Part shown: in pieces, positions 44,238-53,003 of the stretch | How the letters are laid out: the number at the start of each line of letters is the position of its first letter | How positions within the stretch are numbered: position 1 is the stretch's first letter | Assembly: GCF_000023105.1 (NCBI RefSeq) | Contig: NC_012669.1 | Location: 2,915,025-2,979,024 of the forward strand | DNA: 64,000 nucleotides | From: Beutenbergia cavernae DSM 12333 | Lineage (GTDB): Bacteria; Actinomycetota; Actinomycetes; Actinomycetales; Beutenbergiaceae | Direction of reading: 5' to 3' | Program-made: the position numbers and the translations under genes | Notes under the pieces: model-generated | Told to the model about the DNA's origin: nothing | The model's input: the letters and a program-made list of their open reading frames with translations, nothing else | Databases searched by the model: none

Positions 44238-45146
44238 TCATGGTTGTCCCATCTGGTAGCCGGCGACGGCATCGGCGGCGGCCAGGGTCCGGCGGCCGAG
44301 TGGCTGAAGATCGATCTCGGTGCAGTGCAACCCGCTCGCGACCCGCTCGATGACTCCCCACTCCCAGATGGCGGTGGGGTCGAGGCCCGTGCGAGCGGCG
44401 AGCCGCCAGGCCCGCTCCCGCGGGTCGCCCCGGAGCAGCTCGACCGGGTCGCCTCGCATCACCGTGCCGATGTCGCACTCGGGTTCGGCCAGCAGACCGT
44501 CAGGATCGACGAGCTTGAACTCCCCGCCCGCCTGGAGGGCGTTGAGCTGGTGCACGTCACCGTGGACCAGCACCGCCCGCTCGTCGTCGTGAGCGGTCGC
44601 ACGGCGGCGCGCACACGCGAGCGCGTCATCGATCGCCAGCTCCGAGCACGGATGATTGAGCCGCTCCCACGACTCGGTGACGAAGGCGGCCAGCCGCTGA
44701 GCCCTGTCGGCGCCGGTCGGGAGTCCAGAGTGCGGCGCCGGCCGCCACACCTTCGCCGCCGTGTCGCACAGGATCTCGTGACGTCTGGCGATGGGGACAC
44801 CCAGCTCGAGGAGCGATGGACCCAGCCGCTCGAGCAGGAGCGCGCCCACGTCGGGGTCGTCGCGGAGCAGGGCGACGCACCCCTGGCCGTCGGCCAGGCG
44901 CAGCGCGGTGATCTCGTGGCGTGCCCTCGTCCCGACCAGGGGAACGAGAAGCTTCAGCACGACCGGTAGCCCAGCTCTCGTCGTCGCCTCCGCGACGTAG
45001 GCCTCGGTGGCACCGGCGAGCGGGCGACCGACGACGATGTCCCACTGCTGCTCGAGGTGGTTCACGAGCGCTGGAAGGTCCCCGAGCCAGCGTTCGGCAC
45101 CAGCGGCGACAGCGTGATTTCGGAGAACCTCCGGGATGCTGATCAC
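44238..45146 (-). CDS. APH(6)-like aminoglycoside (streptomycin) kinase
   Basis: A 302-residue phosphotransferase. The catalytic loop is VLVHGDVHQLNALQ and the metal Asp is in KLVDPDGLLAEPECDIGTVMR, the arrangement of streptomycin 6-phosphotransferases. VVLKLLVPLVGTRARHEI in the N-lobe gives the ATP Lys. Expected to phosphorylate streptomycin-like compounds, but resistance is not proven. Its GTG start overlaps the stop of the GNAT gene, so the two are coupled. It sits beside the island rather than in core synteny. Confidence 0.85.
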   Translation of the reverse strand: MISIPEVLRNHAVAAGAERWLGDLPALVNHLEQQWDIVVGRPLAGATEAYVAEATTRAGLPVVLKLLVPLVGTRARHEITALRLADGQGCVALLRDDPDVGALLLERLGPSLLELGVPIARRHEILCDTAAKVWRPAPHSGLPTGADRAQRLAAFVTESWERLNHPCSELAIDDALACARRRATAHDDERAVLVHGDVHQLNALQAGGEFKLVDPDGLLAEPECDIGTVMRGDPVELLRGDPRERAWRLAARTGLDPTAIWEWGVIERVASGLHCTEIDLQPLGRRTLAAADAVAGYQMGQP

Positions 45147-46036
45147 CTGACGCCCGTCCAGGCCTCGGTCTCCAACGCGCGGCGGTAGGCGACCAGTCGT
45201 TCGGTGACGGCGAAGCCGTGCCGGAGGTAGATCTCGTGCGCGCCCGTCGGGCTCTCACCGTCAACCGTCAGTGTCACCGGATCCAGCCGTAGCTCACGGC
45301 AACGCCTCAGCGCGTCGCCGAGCAGCGCGGACGAGACGCCGTTCCCGCGCCATCGCGGCACCGTGCCGATCGGTCCCAGCTCGACGCCGGACCCGTGCGC
45401 GAAAGCCAGCACGAATCCCACGACTCGGGAGTCGGCGTCCACCGCGAGCACACTCACGTCGTTCACGAGGGCGTCGTCACGAATCAGACCGACCCACGTC
45501 GACGGGGTCTGCGCCTCCACCATGCGCTGGTCGGCGTACGCGACGTCGTATGCGCGCTTGAACGACGATGTCCACGCCTCGTCCCAGCCGACCACGCGGA
45601 GAGGGCCAGGAAGCGTCGCGGCGCGGCGCGACAGGGCGTCATGGCGCATGGTCCACACCGGCACCGCCGCCTCGAAACCCTGGCTCTCGAGGGCCTGAGT
45701 CCTGGCACCGTCGTCCGCGGCGACCGACACCTGCAGGGTGTTCACCAGGGGCAGACTGGAGGCGATGCGGACGAGGCGTTCGACCAGAGTCGCGGCACGT
45801 GGCTGGGTTCTCGCTTCCCGCTCCCACCAGGCGCCGTAGCCGCGATGCCGCCCGGGATCAGGGGGCAGGACAGCCACGGCGGCGCTGGCTCGACCACCTG
45901 CCGCGTCAACGACGACGGTCCAGGACCGCAGCAGTCCCGCTGCCTCTGCGTAACCGATCGACTCCCGGCCGGCTGCGGCCACCAGGTCGACGAGCATCTG
46001 CGCATCTTCCGCGACCGCGCGCCGCCAGCTCACCAC
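45143..46036 (-). CDS. GNAT N-acetyltransferase (two-lobed)
   Basis: A 297-residue protein. The C-terminal GNAT domain has VVGFVLAFA, ELGPIGTVPRWRGNGVSSALLGDALR with the acetyl-CoA loop (RWRGNGVS), and a YLRHGFAVTERLVAYRR ending. The N-terminal half looks like a degenerate second GNAT lobe (LVDLVAAAGRESIGYAEA). Start GTG at 46036, or 46033. Coupled to the APH-like gene. It is divergent from the ars operon, 90 bp away, so the ars operator may also affect it. Confidence 0.8.
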   Translation of the reverse strand: MVSWRRAVAEDAQMLVDLVAAAGRESIGYAEAAGLLRSWTVVVDAAGGRASAAVAVLPPDPGRHRGYGAWWEREARTQPRAATLVERLVRIASSLPLVNTLQVSVAADDGARTQALESQGFEAAVPVWTMRHDALSRRAATLPGPLRVVGWDEAWTSSFKRAYDVAYADQRMVEAQTPSTWVGLIRDDALVNDVSVLAVDADSRVVGFVLAFAHGSGVELGPIGTVPRWRGNGVSSALLGDALRRCRELRLDPVTLTVDGESPTGAHEIYLRHGFAVTERLVAYRRALETEAWTGVR

Positions 46037-46069
46037 GTGATGCTACGCACCGGGCATCGGGCTTGCTCG

Positions 46070-46109
46070 CTGTATCGACATGCGTCAACATAGACGTACA
46101 TCGATACAG
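46070..46109. promoter_or_regulatory. ArsR-type operator dyad
   Basis: Arms CTGTATCGA and TCGATACAG, 9 bp perfect, extend to 14 of 17 matching positions around the spacer AACATA. It lies 17 bases before the arsR-arsC start and between divergent genes, where an ArsR dimer would bind and repress until arsenite is present. Confidence 0.75.
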
Positions 46110-46126
46110 CGGCGGAAGGTGCGCTC

Positions 46127-47140
46127 ATGACGACGACCGAGACGGCGCCAGGGCGCGTTCCGGACGGCGACTGCGACCCGAGGCCGGCCCCCGTCCAGGC
46201 GATCGGGGCGGCGGCGTCGGCGTCGGTGTCGGCCACCCTCAAGGCGCTCGCGGAGCCGTTGCGCCTGCGGATGCTGTCGCTGCTGGCGACGGCGCCGACG
46301 GGCGAGGTGTGCGTCTGCGATCTCGCCGATCTCTCCGACGTGTCGCAGCCGACCGTGTCCCACCACCTGAAGGTGCTGCGCGAGTCCGGGATCGTGGCGT
46401 CCCAGCGGCGCGGGACGTGGGTCTGGTACCGGATCGCCCCGGGCTACGCACCCGCGGTGGCAGCGCTCCTCGACGCCTTCGCGCCGGCCGTGCTGCGGGC
46501 GCCCCAGGCAGAGACGACGATGGCCGGCCTGGCCGACGTCGACGGTGCCCTCGACCGTGTGGCCGCGAATCTCGCCGTGACGTTCTCGCAGGCGCAGCCG
46601 GATCTGGTGCGACATGTCGTGCGCGAGTCGTACACCGGCCTCGCTCGCTCGGCCGCCGTCCGGGCCCACCTGGTGCCCCTCGCGGAACGGTTCGCCCGCC
46701 AACGCCTCACCGACCTCACGCGCGACGGCCGCGACGGCCGGCCGCAGGTGCTGTTCGTCTGCGTCGCGAACGCCGGCCGCTCCCAGCTGGCCGCAGCGCT
46801 GCTGCGCCACCATGCCGGCGACCGCGTGGTCGTGCGCTCCGCGGGATCGACGCCCGCCGGCGCCGTCCACCCGAGTGTGCGACCTCTGCTGGAGAAGCTG
46901 GGCGTCGACCCCGCCGACGCGTTTCCGAAGCCGCTCACGGACGACGCCGTCCGCGCCGCGGACGTCGTCGTCACCATGGGCTGCGGTGACGTGTGCCCGA
47001 TCCTGCCGGGCACGCGGTACGAGGACTGGGCGATCGCCGATCCCGCCCTCGCCTCCGCCGACGGGGTGGCCGCCATCCGCGACGAGCTCGACGCCCGCGT
47101 GCGCCGCCTGCTCGACGAGCTGGTGCCGACCGCGCCATGA
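46127..47140 (+). CDS. ArsR repressor fused to LMW arsenate reductase (ArsR-ArsC)
   Basis: A 337-residue fusion. Residues 26-122 form an ArsR winged-helix domain with metal motif EVCVCDL and recognition helix SQPTVSHHLKVLRESGI. About 130-198 is a three-helix bundle found at the N-terminus of some actinobacterial ArsC proteins. The rest is an LMW-phosphatase-type arsenate reductase with FVCVANAGRSQ (CX5R loop), SAGSTPAG and TMGCGDVCP. So sensor and enzyme are one chain. ATG at 46127 with GGAAGGTG. Similar arsRC fusions are known in Microbacterium. A separate arsC follows 34 bp downstream. Confidence 0.93.
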   Translation: MTTTETAPGRVPDGDCDPRPAPVQAIGAAASASVSATLKALAEPLRLRMLSLLATAPTGEVCVCDLADLSDVSQPTVSHHLKVLRESGIVASQRRGTWVWYRIAPGYAPAVAALLDAFAPAVLRAPQAETTMAGLADVDGALDRVAANLAVTFSQAQPDLVRHVVRESYTGLARSAAVRAHLVPLAERFARQRLTDLTRDGRDGRPQVLFVCVANAGRSQLAAALLRHHAGDRVVVRSAGSTPAGAVHPSVRPLLEKLGVDPADAFPKPLTDDAVRAADVVVTMGCGDVCPILPGTRYEDWAIADPALASADGVAAIRDELDARVRRLLDELVPTAP

Positions 47141-47174
47141 CATAGCCAGAGCAACCCCAGCACGAGGAGACCCC

Positions 47175-47606
47175 GTGAACCACGCCAACCCGTCAGTCCT
47201 GTTCGTGTGCGTCCACAACGCCGGGCGCTCGCAGATGGCCGCGGGCTTCCTGCGCGCCCTGTCCGGCGGCGCCGTGGACGTGCGCTCGGCAGGCTCCCTG
47301 CCCGCAGAGCACATCAACCCCGTCGCGGTCGAGGCGATGCGGGAGGTCGGGATCGACATCCGCGCCGAGCGGCCCAAGGTGCTCACGACCGACGCGGTGC
47401 GCGACTCCGACGTCGTCATCACCATGGGCTGCGGAGACGCGTGCCCGATCTTCCCGGGCAAGAGGTACGAGGACTGGGAGCTCGCAGACCCGGCCGGGCA
47501 GGGCCTCGCCGCGGTGCGCCCGATCCGCGACGAGATCCACACCCGCATCCGGGCGCTGCTCACGGACCTCGGCGTCGATCCGGTCGAGCCGACGCCGGCC
47601 GGCTGA
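47175..47606 (+). CDS. arsC: arsenate reductase, mycothiol-linked LMW type
   Basis: A 143-residue LMW-phosphatase-fold reductase of As(V) to As(III). The catalytic loop is FVCVHNAGRSQMAAGF, then VRSAGSLPAEHINPVAVEAM, TMGCGDACPIFPGKRYEDWEL. The GCGDxCP motif marks the class that uses mycothiol and mycoredoxin in corynebacteria. GTG start with GAGGAG. It ends 30 bp from the convergent arsO. Two reductase domains are encoded in tandem. Confidence 0.94.
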   Translation: MNHANPSVLFVCVHNAGRSQMAAGFLRALSGGAVDVRSAGSLPAEHINPVAVEAMREVGIDIRAERPKVLTTDAVRDSDVVITMGCGDACPIFPGKRYEDWELADPAGQGLAAVRPIRDEIHTRIRALLTDLGVDPVEPTPAG

Positions 47607-47636
47607 CCGATCGCCCGTCCCTCCGCGCCGCACGGG

Positions 47637-49046
47637 TCAGTCCGCGTCGGCGGAGCGCCCGTGCTCGATGCCGGTGGCGAACCCGACGCCGGTGGGAGCA
47701 CCGACCCCGAGCGACACCAGCTGCGGCTCCGCCGGCGCACTCCCGCAGCACGACCCCGCGGCCTCCTCGCCGTCGGCCACCAGTGCCAGGTCGGAGGAGC
47801 AGACACCGGTAGCGGGCAGGTCGAGCTCGACGGCGTCCGCCGCGGACCGATCGCCGGCCAGCGCCGCCGCGATCGAGCGCACCTGCTCGTACCCCGTGGC
47901 CAGCAGGAACGTCGGCGCCCGACCGTACGACTTCATGCCGGCCAGGTAGAAGCCCTCGTCCGGATGCGCGAGCACTGCTTCGCCGTGGGGCGGCACGGTG
48001 CCGCACGAGTGATGGTTCGGGTCGATCAACGGCGCCAACCGGCTCGGGGCCTCGACCACCGGATCGAGATCGAGCCGGAGCTCGCGCAGCATGCCGAGAT
48101 CCGGGCGGAACCCTGTCGCGTTGACGATCGCATGGACGTCCACCGCCAGGGGCTCCGCTCCGCTGCGGCCGCGCACGGCAACGGTCTCTCCCGCCGGGCG
48201 CATCTCCTCGATCGACACCCGCGTGCGGAGCGTCAGCCGTCCGGCGTCGACGGCGTCCCGCACGCGCATCCCGAGCAGTCCCCGCGCGGGCAGCTCGTCA
48301 TCCGCGCCGCCGCCGAAGAGACGCCGCGCCGATCCCCCGCGGATCGCCCATGTGATCCTGGTCGCCGGCTCGGCCTCGGCCAGCTCCACCAGGCTCAGCA
48401 GCGTGTTGGCCGCCGAGTGACCCATCCCGACCACCAGGGTGTGCCGGCCGGCGAAGCGCGCGCGCTGGGCGCCCAGGACGTCCGGCAGGGGTCCGGTGAC
48501 GTACGACACGGCCTCGACCTCACCGACGGCGGGCAGGCCGCTCGCGCCGAGCGGGTTCGAGTCGCCGTACGTCCCCGACGCGTCGATCACCGCGCGCGCC
48601 AACAGGTCCTCCACGCCGCCGCCGGCCTTCACGCGCAGTCGGTAGGCACTCCGGTCACGGCCCAGCGATCGCGACTTGTCCGCCCCGTCCCGCGTCACGG
48701 CAAGGACACGGACTCCGGTGATCAACCGTGACCGGATCGCCTCCACGCTCGCCAAGGGCGCCAGGTACCGGGACACCAGCTCCGCGCCCGTCGGCAGCGC
48801 GTCCAGATCGGGCGACACCCAGCCGGTCGGTGCGAGCAGTCGTCGCGCCGCCCCGTCGACGTTGTAGCGCCACGGGGAGAAGAGGCGCACGTGACCCCAC
48901 GACGACACCGCTGCGCCCGGACCCTCCCCGGCTTCGAGCACCAACGGTTCGAGGCCGCGCTCCACCAGCTGCGCCGCTGCCGCCAGACCCACCGGACCCG
49001 CTCCGATCACGACGACCGGAAGCTGCTCCCGAGCGACCTCGTCCAT
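47637..49046 (-). CDS. arsO: ArsO-like flavin monooxygenase
   Basis: A 469-residue FAD/NADPH enzyme. FAD site VVVIGAGPVGLAAAAQLVERG at the N-terminus, an ArsO-style SSWGHVRLFSPWRYN, and the NADPH site TLVVGMGHSAANTL. FRPDLGMLRELRL and YLAGMKSYGRAPTFLLATGYEQ complete the fold. A C-terminal Cys-rich end (GVCSSDL, GSCCGS) could bind metalloid. ArsO proteins occur in ars operons and are linked to resistance, but their reaction is not settled. ATG at 49046 has GAGGTGGG. Divergent from arsR. Confidence 0.88.
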   Translation of the reverse strand: MDEVAREQLPVVVIGAGPVGLAAAAQLVERGLEPLVLEAGEGPGAAVSSWGHVRLFSPWRYNVDGAARRLLAPTGWVSPDLDALPTGAELVSRYLAPLASVEAIRSRLITGVRVLAVTRDGADKSRSLGRDRSAYRLRVKAGGGVEDLLARAVIDASGTYGDSNPLGASGLPAVGEVEAVSYVTGPLPDVLGAQRARFAGRHTLVVGMGHSAANTLLSLVELAEAEPATRITWAIRGGSARRLFGGGADDELPARGLLGMRVRDAVDAGRLTLRTRVSIEEMRPAGETVAVRGRSGAEPLAVDVHAIVNATGFRPDLGMLRELRLDLDPVVEAPSRLAPLIDPNHHSCGTVPPHGEAVLAHPDEGFYLAGMKSYGRAPTFLLATGYEQVRSIAAALAGDRSAADAVELDLPATGVCSSDLALVADGEEAAGSCCGSAPAEPQLVSLGVGAPTGVGFATGIEHGRSADAD

Positions 49047-49061
49047 CCTCGTCCCACCTCA

Positions 49062-49115
49062 CATCGACAGTTCTCAATGGATCGTGCGCGCACAACGTAT
49101 CCACGTTCTTCGATG
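49062..49115. promoter_or_regulatory. possible second ArsR operator between arsO and arsR
   Basis: CATCGA at 49062 and TCGATG at 49110 are inverted, and TGGAT (49078) faces ATCCA (49099) around the palindrome GTGCGCGCAC. The dyads are not concentric, so the exact site is uncertain. Confidence 0.35.
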
Positions 49116-49496
49116 CATGGCAAGATGGGCGGCATGCCGATCGCCCAGCTCGAGACAGCTGCCTCACCGGGGAGCGCTGCCTGCTGCGCGCCTCTCCTGC
49201 GCGAGGCGACCGACCCGGACACCGCGCGCGACCTCGCGCGCGTGTTCAAGGCGCTTGCCGACCCGGCCCGCGTGCAGCTCGTCTCGATGGTCGCCGCGCA
49301 CGACGGCGGCGAGGCCTGCGTCTGCGACCTGACGGCACCCCTGGGGCTGGCGCAGCCCACCGTCAGCCACCACCTCAAGATCCTCGTCGACGCCGGCCTC
49401 CTCACCCGCACGCAGCGCGGGCGATGGGCCTACTACTCGGTCGTCCCTGGATCACTCGCGCAGCTCACCCGCTCGCTCACCGCGGCAACCGGCTGA
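49113..49496 (+). CDS. arsR: ArsR/SmtB family repressor
   Basis: A 127-residue winged-helix repressor. It has an N-terminal SAACCAPLL thiol pair, the metal motif EACVCDL, and recognition helix LAQPTVSHHLKILVDAGLL followed by the wing RTQRGRWAYYSVV. Expected to release DNA on binding As(III)/Sb(III). The start is unclear: ATG at 49113, 49125 or 49134 are all in frame without a strong ribosome site. It is divergent from arsO and convergent with the desaturase gene. Confidence 0.9.
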   Translation: MHGKMGGMPIAQLETAASPGSAACCAPLLREATDPDTARDLARVFKALADPARVQLVSMVAAHDGGEACVCDLTAPLGLAQPTVSHHLKILVDAGLLTRTQRGRWAYYSVVPGSLAQLTRSLTAATG

Positions 49497-49528
49497 GTCG
49501 ACACCCTCCGCCAGCGAGAACGGGGCGA

Positions 49529-50614
49529 TCAGCGCAGCTGGGTCGCGAGCGGGCACGCCCACGGGTCGCTGGCCCGCAGGCCGACACGGTTGAGGTACCT
49601 GACGACGATCCCGTACGACGCCCACAGGGACGTCTCCGTGTAGGGAACGGCCCGCTCGGCGCAGTACTCCCGGACGATCGGCTGCACGGTACGCAGGCTC
49701 GGTCGGGGCATGCTCGGGAAGAGGTGGTGCTCGGCCTGGTAGTTCAGGCCGCCCATGAGCTCGCCGATGAACCAGCCGCCCTTGATGTTGCGGCTCATGC
49801 GCACCTGCCGGTTCAGGAAGTCGATCTTCGCGTCCGGCGGGACGATCGGCATCCCCTTGTGGTTCGGCGCGAACGAGGCGCCCATGTAGAGGCCGAACAG
49901 GCCGAGCTGCACGCCGAGGAACGCGAACGCGACACCGGGCGACAGCACCCAGAAGACGAGCGCCACGAAGCCGCCCAGGCGCACGGCGAGGAACAGGATC
50001 TCGAGCCACCGCCGCTTCACCGGCGCCTTGGCGAGGACGCGCTTCGTCCCCTCCACGTGCAGGTTCAGCCCTTCGAGCAGCAGGATCGGGAAGAAGAACC
50101 ACCCCTGCCGCGCCGTCAGCCAGCGCCCCCACGGTGTCCGACGCGAGTCCGCGATCGCGTCGGTGAACGCCACCGGGCCCGGCGCGATGTCAGGGTCGGA
50201 CCCCACCTGGTTCGGCTTCGCGTGGTGGCGCGTGTGCTTGTGCTGCCACCACCCGATGCTGAGGCCGACCACGAGGTTCGCGATGAGGAGGCTCGCCCAC
50301 TCGTTGCGGGGACCTGAGGTGAAGATCTGGCGGTGTGCGGCGTCGTGGCCGAGGAAGGCGGCCTGCGTGAACAGGATCGCGAAGACGACGGCGGTGAACA
50401 GCTGCCACCAGGAGTCGCCGATCATCACGAAGGCGACGGTCGTGGCGGCGAGCAGGCCGAACACGATGGCCATCTTGCTCCAGTAGTAGCCGTAGCGACG
50501 GCGCAGCAGCCCCTCCGCCCGCACCCGAGCCGAGAGCTCGGTGTAGTGGTTGACCTGCCGGTCACGAGGGCGGCCTCGCTCGGCCGCCTCGTCGATCGTG
50601 GTGAGTGTGGTCAC
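49529..50614 (-). CDS. membrane fatty-acid (acyl-lipid/acyl-CoA) desaturase
   Basis: A 361-residue di-iron desaturase with the three His boxes GHDAAH, HKHTRHH and QAEHHLFP, and four membrane helices (e.g. FGLLAATTVAFVMIG, LLIANLVVGLSIGW). It inserts a double bond in fatty acyl chains at the membrane. Like DesA3-type proteins of actinobacteria. GTG at 50614 is preferred because GGAAGGGG lies upstream; ATG at 50629 is possible. A cold- or membrane-fluidity role is inferred. Confidence 0.92.
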   Translation of the reverse strand: MTTLTTIDEAAERGRPRDRQVNHYTELSARVRAEGLLRRRYGYYWSKMAIVFGLLAATTVAFVMIGDSWWQLFTAVVFAILFTQAAFLGHDAAHRQIFTSGPRNEWASLLIANLVVGLSIGWWQHKHTRHHAKPNQVGSDPDIAPGPVAFTDAIADSRRTPWGRWLTARQGWFFFPILLLEGLNLHVEGTKRVLAKAPVKRRWLEILFLAVRLGGFVALVFWVLSPGVAFAFLGVQLGLFGLYMGASFAPNHKGMPIVPPDAKIDFLNRQVRMSRNIKGGWFIGELMGGLNYQAEHHLFPSMPRPSLRTVQPIVREYCAERAVPYTETSLWASYGIVVRYLNRVGLRASDPWACPLATQLR

Positions 50615-50867
50615 GCTGACCCCTTCCATGGGGGTGGTGACGGAGCGGTGCGCGTGCGCTGGCCCGATCTCCGAAAAAGGCAGGACCGCGAGTCGGAACC
50701 ACCGTCAGAGTGTTCGCCGTCTGCTCCCGAGTGGAGCCATACATCCGCCATGGCCGGCGGACCGATGTGACGCTCCGAGCAATGCAACTCGGCACGAGTC
50801 TACCTTGGCCCCTCGCGGCCCCCTTGGGCTGGAGCCGAGATCGCCGCTGGGCGGCGGAGCGGACGCC

Positions 50868-51833
50868 TCAGGCCGAGGCGTCGTTGCGCGGGTCCGGCCC
50901 GAGCTCGATCTCGCGCACGATCGCGTCGGCGATGCGGTCCAGCGCGCCGTCGGCCAACGAGGGGAACAGCGACGGCTCCACGAGCTCCAGCTCCATGAGC
51001 ACGGGGCGCTGGCCCTCGCGTCGCACGAGATCCACGCGGGCGTACAGCAGCGGCCGCGAGCCCGCCGACCGGCCGGGGATGCGCTCCCGCGCGAACGCCA
51101 GGATCTCCTTCGCGGTGTCGATCTCGAGCTCGCTCGCCGCGAACGGGCTCATCACCTCGGGTTTGTACAGGCCGTCCGTGGGCTCGTCCGCACCCACGAG
51201 CATCGGACCCTTGTGCACCGCGTGCGAGAACTCTCCGTGCAGGAAGACCAGCGCCGTCTCGCCGAACGCGTCGACCTCCGGCATGTACCGCTGCACCATG
51301 ACCGAGCGGCCGGCCTCGAGGAGCCGGTGCGCATGCATGATCGCGAGGCGGCGGGAGTCGGCGTTGGTCGCCGTGTACCGGCCGGTGTCGAGCGAGCCGG
51401 CGCTGACGGCGGGCTTCAGCACGAAGTCCTCGCGCGCCGGGAAGCGGTTGTGGAGGTCGCGCTTGCTGTAGCCGCGCTCAGGCTCGAGCCAGAGCGTCTC
51501 GACGACCGACTGCCCGTCCTTCGCGAGGTCCGCGAGGTAGTGCTTGTCGCTGTTCCAGGCGACGACGTTCGCCGGGTTCCGCAGCGTCGGGAGCGACCGC
51601 GCCCAGTCGAGGAACTCCCGCCGGCGGAGGCTGTAGTCCCAGGCCGAGCGGACGACGACGAGGTCGTACGCCGACCAGTCGGCCGCCGGGTCGTCCCACA
51701 CCTCGACGCCGACGGCGAGACCCCGGTCCTCGAGCAGTCCGACGAGCGGGGCGTCCTCCTCGTCGAGCTCGGGCAGATCGGCACAGGTCACGAGGGCCAC
51801 GCGCGCGGAGTGCGCACCGGAGGTGGAGGTCAC
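50868..51833 (-). CDS. ATP-grasp family ligase-like protein
   Basis: A 321-residue ATP-grasp protein. The N-domain (VALVTCADLPELDEED, DLVVVRSAWDYSLRRREFL) and NPANVVAWNSDKHYLADLA match RimK/DcsG-like enzymes. The ATP part has DFVLKPAVSAGSLDTGRY, MVQRYMPEVDAFGETALVFLHG and the Mg-binding LMELELVEPSLF. Such enzymes join a carboxylate to an amine using ATP. The substrate is unknown; no biosynthetic cluster surrounds it. 24 bp upstream of the betaine ATPase on the same strand. Confidence 0.82.
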   Translation of the reverse strand: MTSTSGAHSARVALVTCADLPELDEEDAPLVGLLEDRGLAVGVEVWDDPAADWSAYDLVVVRSAWDYSLRRREFLDWARSLPTLRNPANVVAWNSDKHYLADLAKDGQSVVETLWLEPERGYSKRDLHNRFPAREDFVLKPAVSAGSLDTGRYTATNADSRRLAIMHAHRLLEAGRSVMVQRYMPEVDAFGETALVFLHGEFSHAVHKGPMLVGADEPTDGLYKPEVMSPFAASELEIDTAKEILAFARERIPGRSAGSRPLLYARVDLVRREGQRPVLMELELVEPSLFPSLADGALDRIADAIVREIELGPDPRNDASA

Positions 51834-51857
51834 GGGCAGAACGGTAACGCGACGCCG

Positions 51858-52898
51858 TCAGCTGTTCGGCGTGGCGACGGGCTCGGCCAGCGGGTCCGGG
51901 TGAGCCGAGTAGACCCGGCGCAGGGCGCGGTAGATCGCGTCGGCATCGAGGGACCCCACGAGCTCGCCATCGTCGCCGCGCACGCCGATGGTCGGCGCCG
52001 GGCTCTCCGCGAGCACCGACAGGGCGACGTCGAGCGTGTCCCCCACGGTGAGCGCCGGCGAGGCGCCGGGCGCGGCCGGCGACAGGTCCTCCGCCTCGAT
52101 GCCGGTCAGCGCGAGGAGCCGCACGGCGCGGTCGGCCCCGATGAAGGAGCGCACCGTCTCGTTCGCCGGCGCGGCGAGCAGGGTGACCGGATCAGCCACC
52201 TGCTCGACGTGGCCGCCCTGGCGGAAGACGGCGACACGGTCGCCGAGCAGCACCGCCTCGTCGATGTCGTGCGTGACGAAGATCACGGTGGTACCGAGCT
52301 CGGCGTGCAGGCGCCGGAACTCCGCCTGGAGCCGGCGGCGCCCGACGGGGTCGACGGCGCCGAACGGCTCGTCCATGAGCAGCACGGACGGCTCGGCCGC
52401 GAGTGCGCGGGCGACCCCGACCCGCTGCCGCTGGCCCCCGGAGAGCTCGTGCGGGTACCGCCGCGCGTGGAGATCGGCGTCCAGGCCGACGAGCTCGAGC
52501 AGCTCCCGCGACCGCGAGCGGGTGCGCTCGCGGGACCAGCCGAGGAGTGCGGGGACGACTCCGACGTTCTGCTCGACGGTGCGGTGCGGGAAGAGGCCCA
52601 CGTTCTGGATGACGTAGCCGATCCGGCGCCGCAGGCGCACGGGATCGACGTGACGGACGTCCTCGCCGTCGACGAGCACGCGGCCCGCGGTCAGCTCGAC
52701 GAGCCGGTTGACCATCCGCAGGGACGTCGACTTCCCGCACCCGGACGGCCCCACGAAGACCATGAGCTCGCCCGCGGACACCTCGAGGTCGAGGTCCTCG
52801 ACGGCGACGGTGCCGTCGGCGTACCGCTTCGCCGCTCCCTCGAACGAGATCGCGGCGTGCGGGGCGTGGCCGATGGGGTCCGTCTCGTCCGCGGGCAT
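51858..52898 (-). CDS. glycine betaine-type ABC importer, ATP-binding protein
   Basis: A 346-residue ATPase. Walker A GPSGCGKSTS near residue 50, Q-loop IGYVIQNVGLFPH, signature LSGGQRQRV, Walker B LLMDEPFGAVD and switch HDIDEA. A C-terminal extension with CBS-like segments (ALTVGDTLDVALSVLAESPAPTIGV) resembles OpuCA/ProV, where CBS modules sense ionic strength or c-di-AMP. ATG at 52898. It is transcribed away from its permeases, which start 105 bp upstream. Confidence 0.9.
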   Translation of the reverse strand: MPADETDPIGHAPHAAISFEGAAKRYADGTVAVEDLDLEVSAGELMVFVGPSGCGKSTSLRMVNRLVELTAGRVLVDGEDVRHVDPVRLRRRIGYVIQNVGLFPHRTVEQNVGVVPALLGWSRERTRSRSRELLELVGLDADLHARRYPHELSGGQRQRVGVARALAAEPSVLLMDEPFGAVDPVGRRRLQAEFRRLHAELGTTVIFVTHDIDEAVLLGDRVAVFRQGGHVEQVADPVTLLAAPANETVRSFIGADRAVRLLALTGIEAEDLSPAAPGASPALTVGDTLDVALSVLAESPAPTIGVRGDDGELVGSLDADAIYRALRRVYSAHPDPLAEPVATPNS

Positions 52899-53003
52899 GG
52901 CACGACGGTAGCCGCCCCGTGCGACACCGCGCAGCCGTGGCGAACCGGCGGACGACGTCGCGGGGAGCGTGCCGCTGTCGGCGCACCCCGGTACGGTCGC
53001 TGG

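Noticed and set aside
38871-46036. Integrase or transposase marking the island
   Set aside because: No recombinase motifs in any frame; the island has none inside this window.
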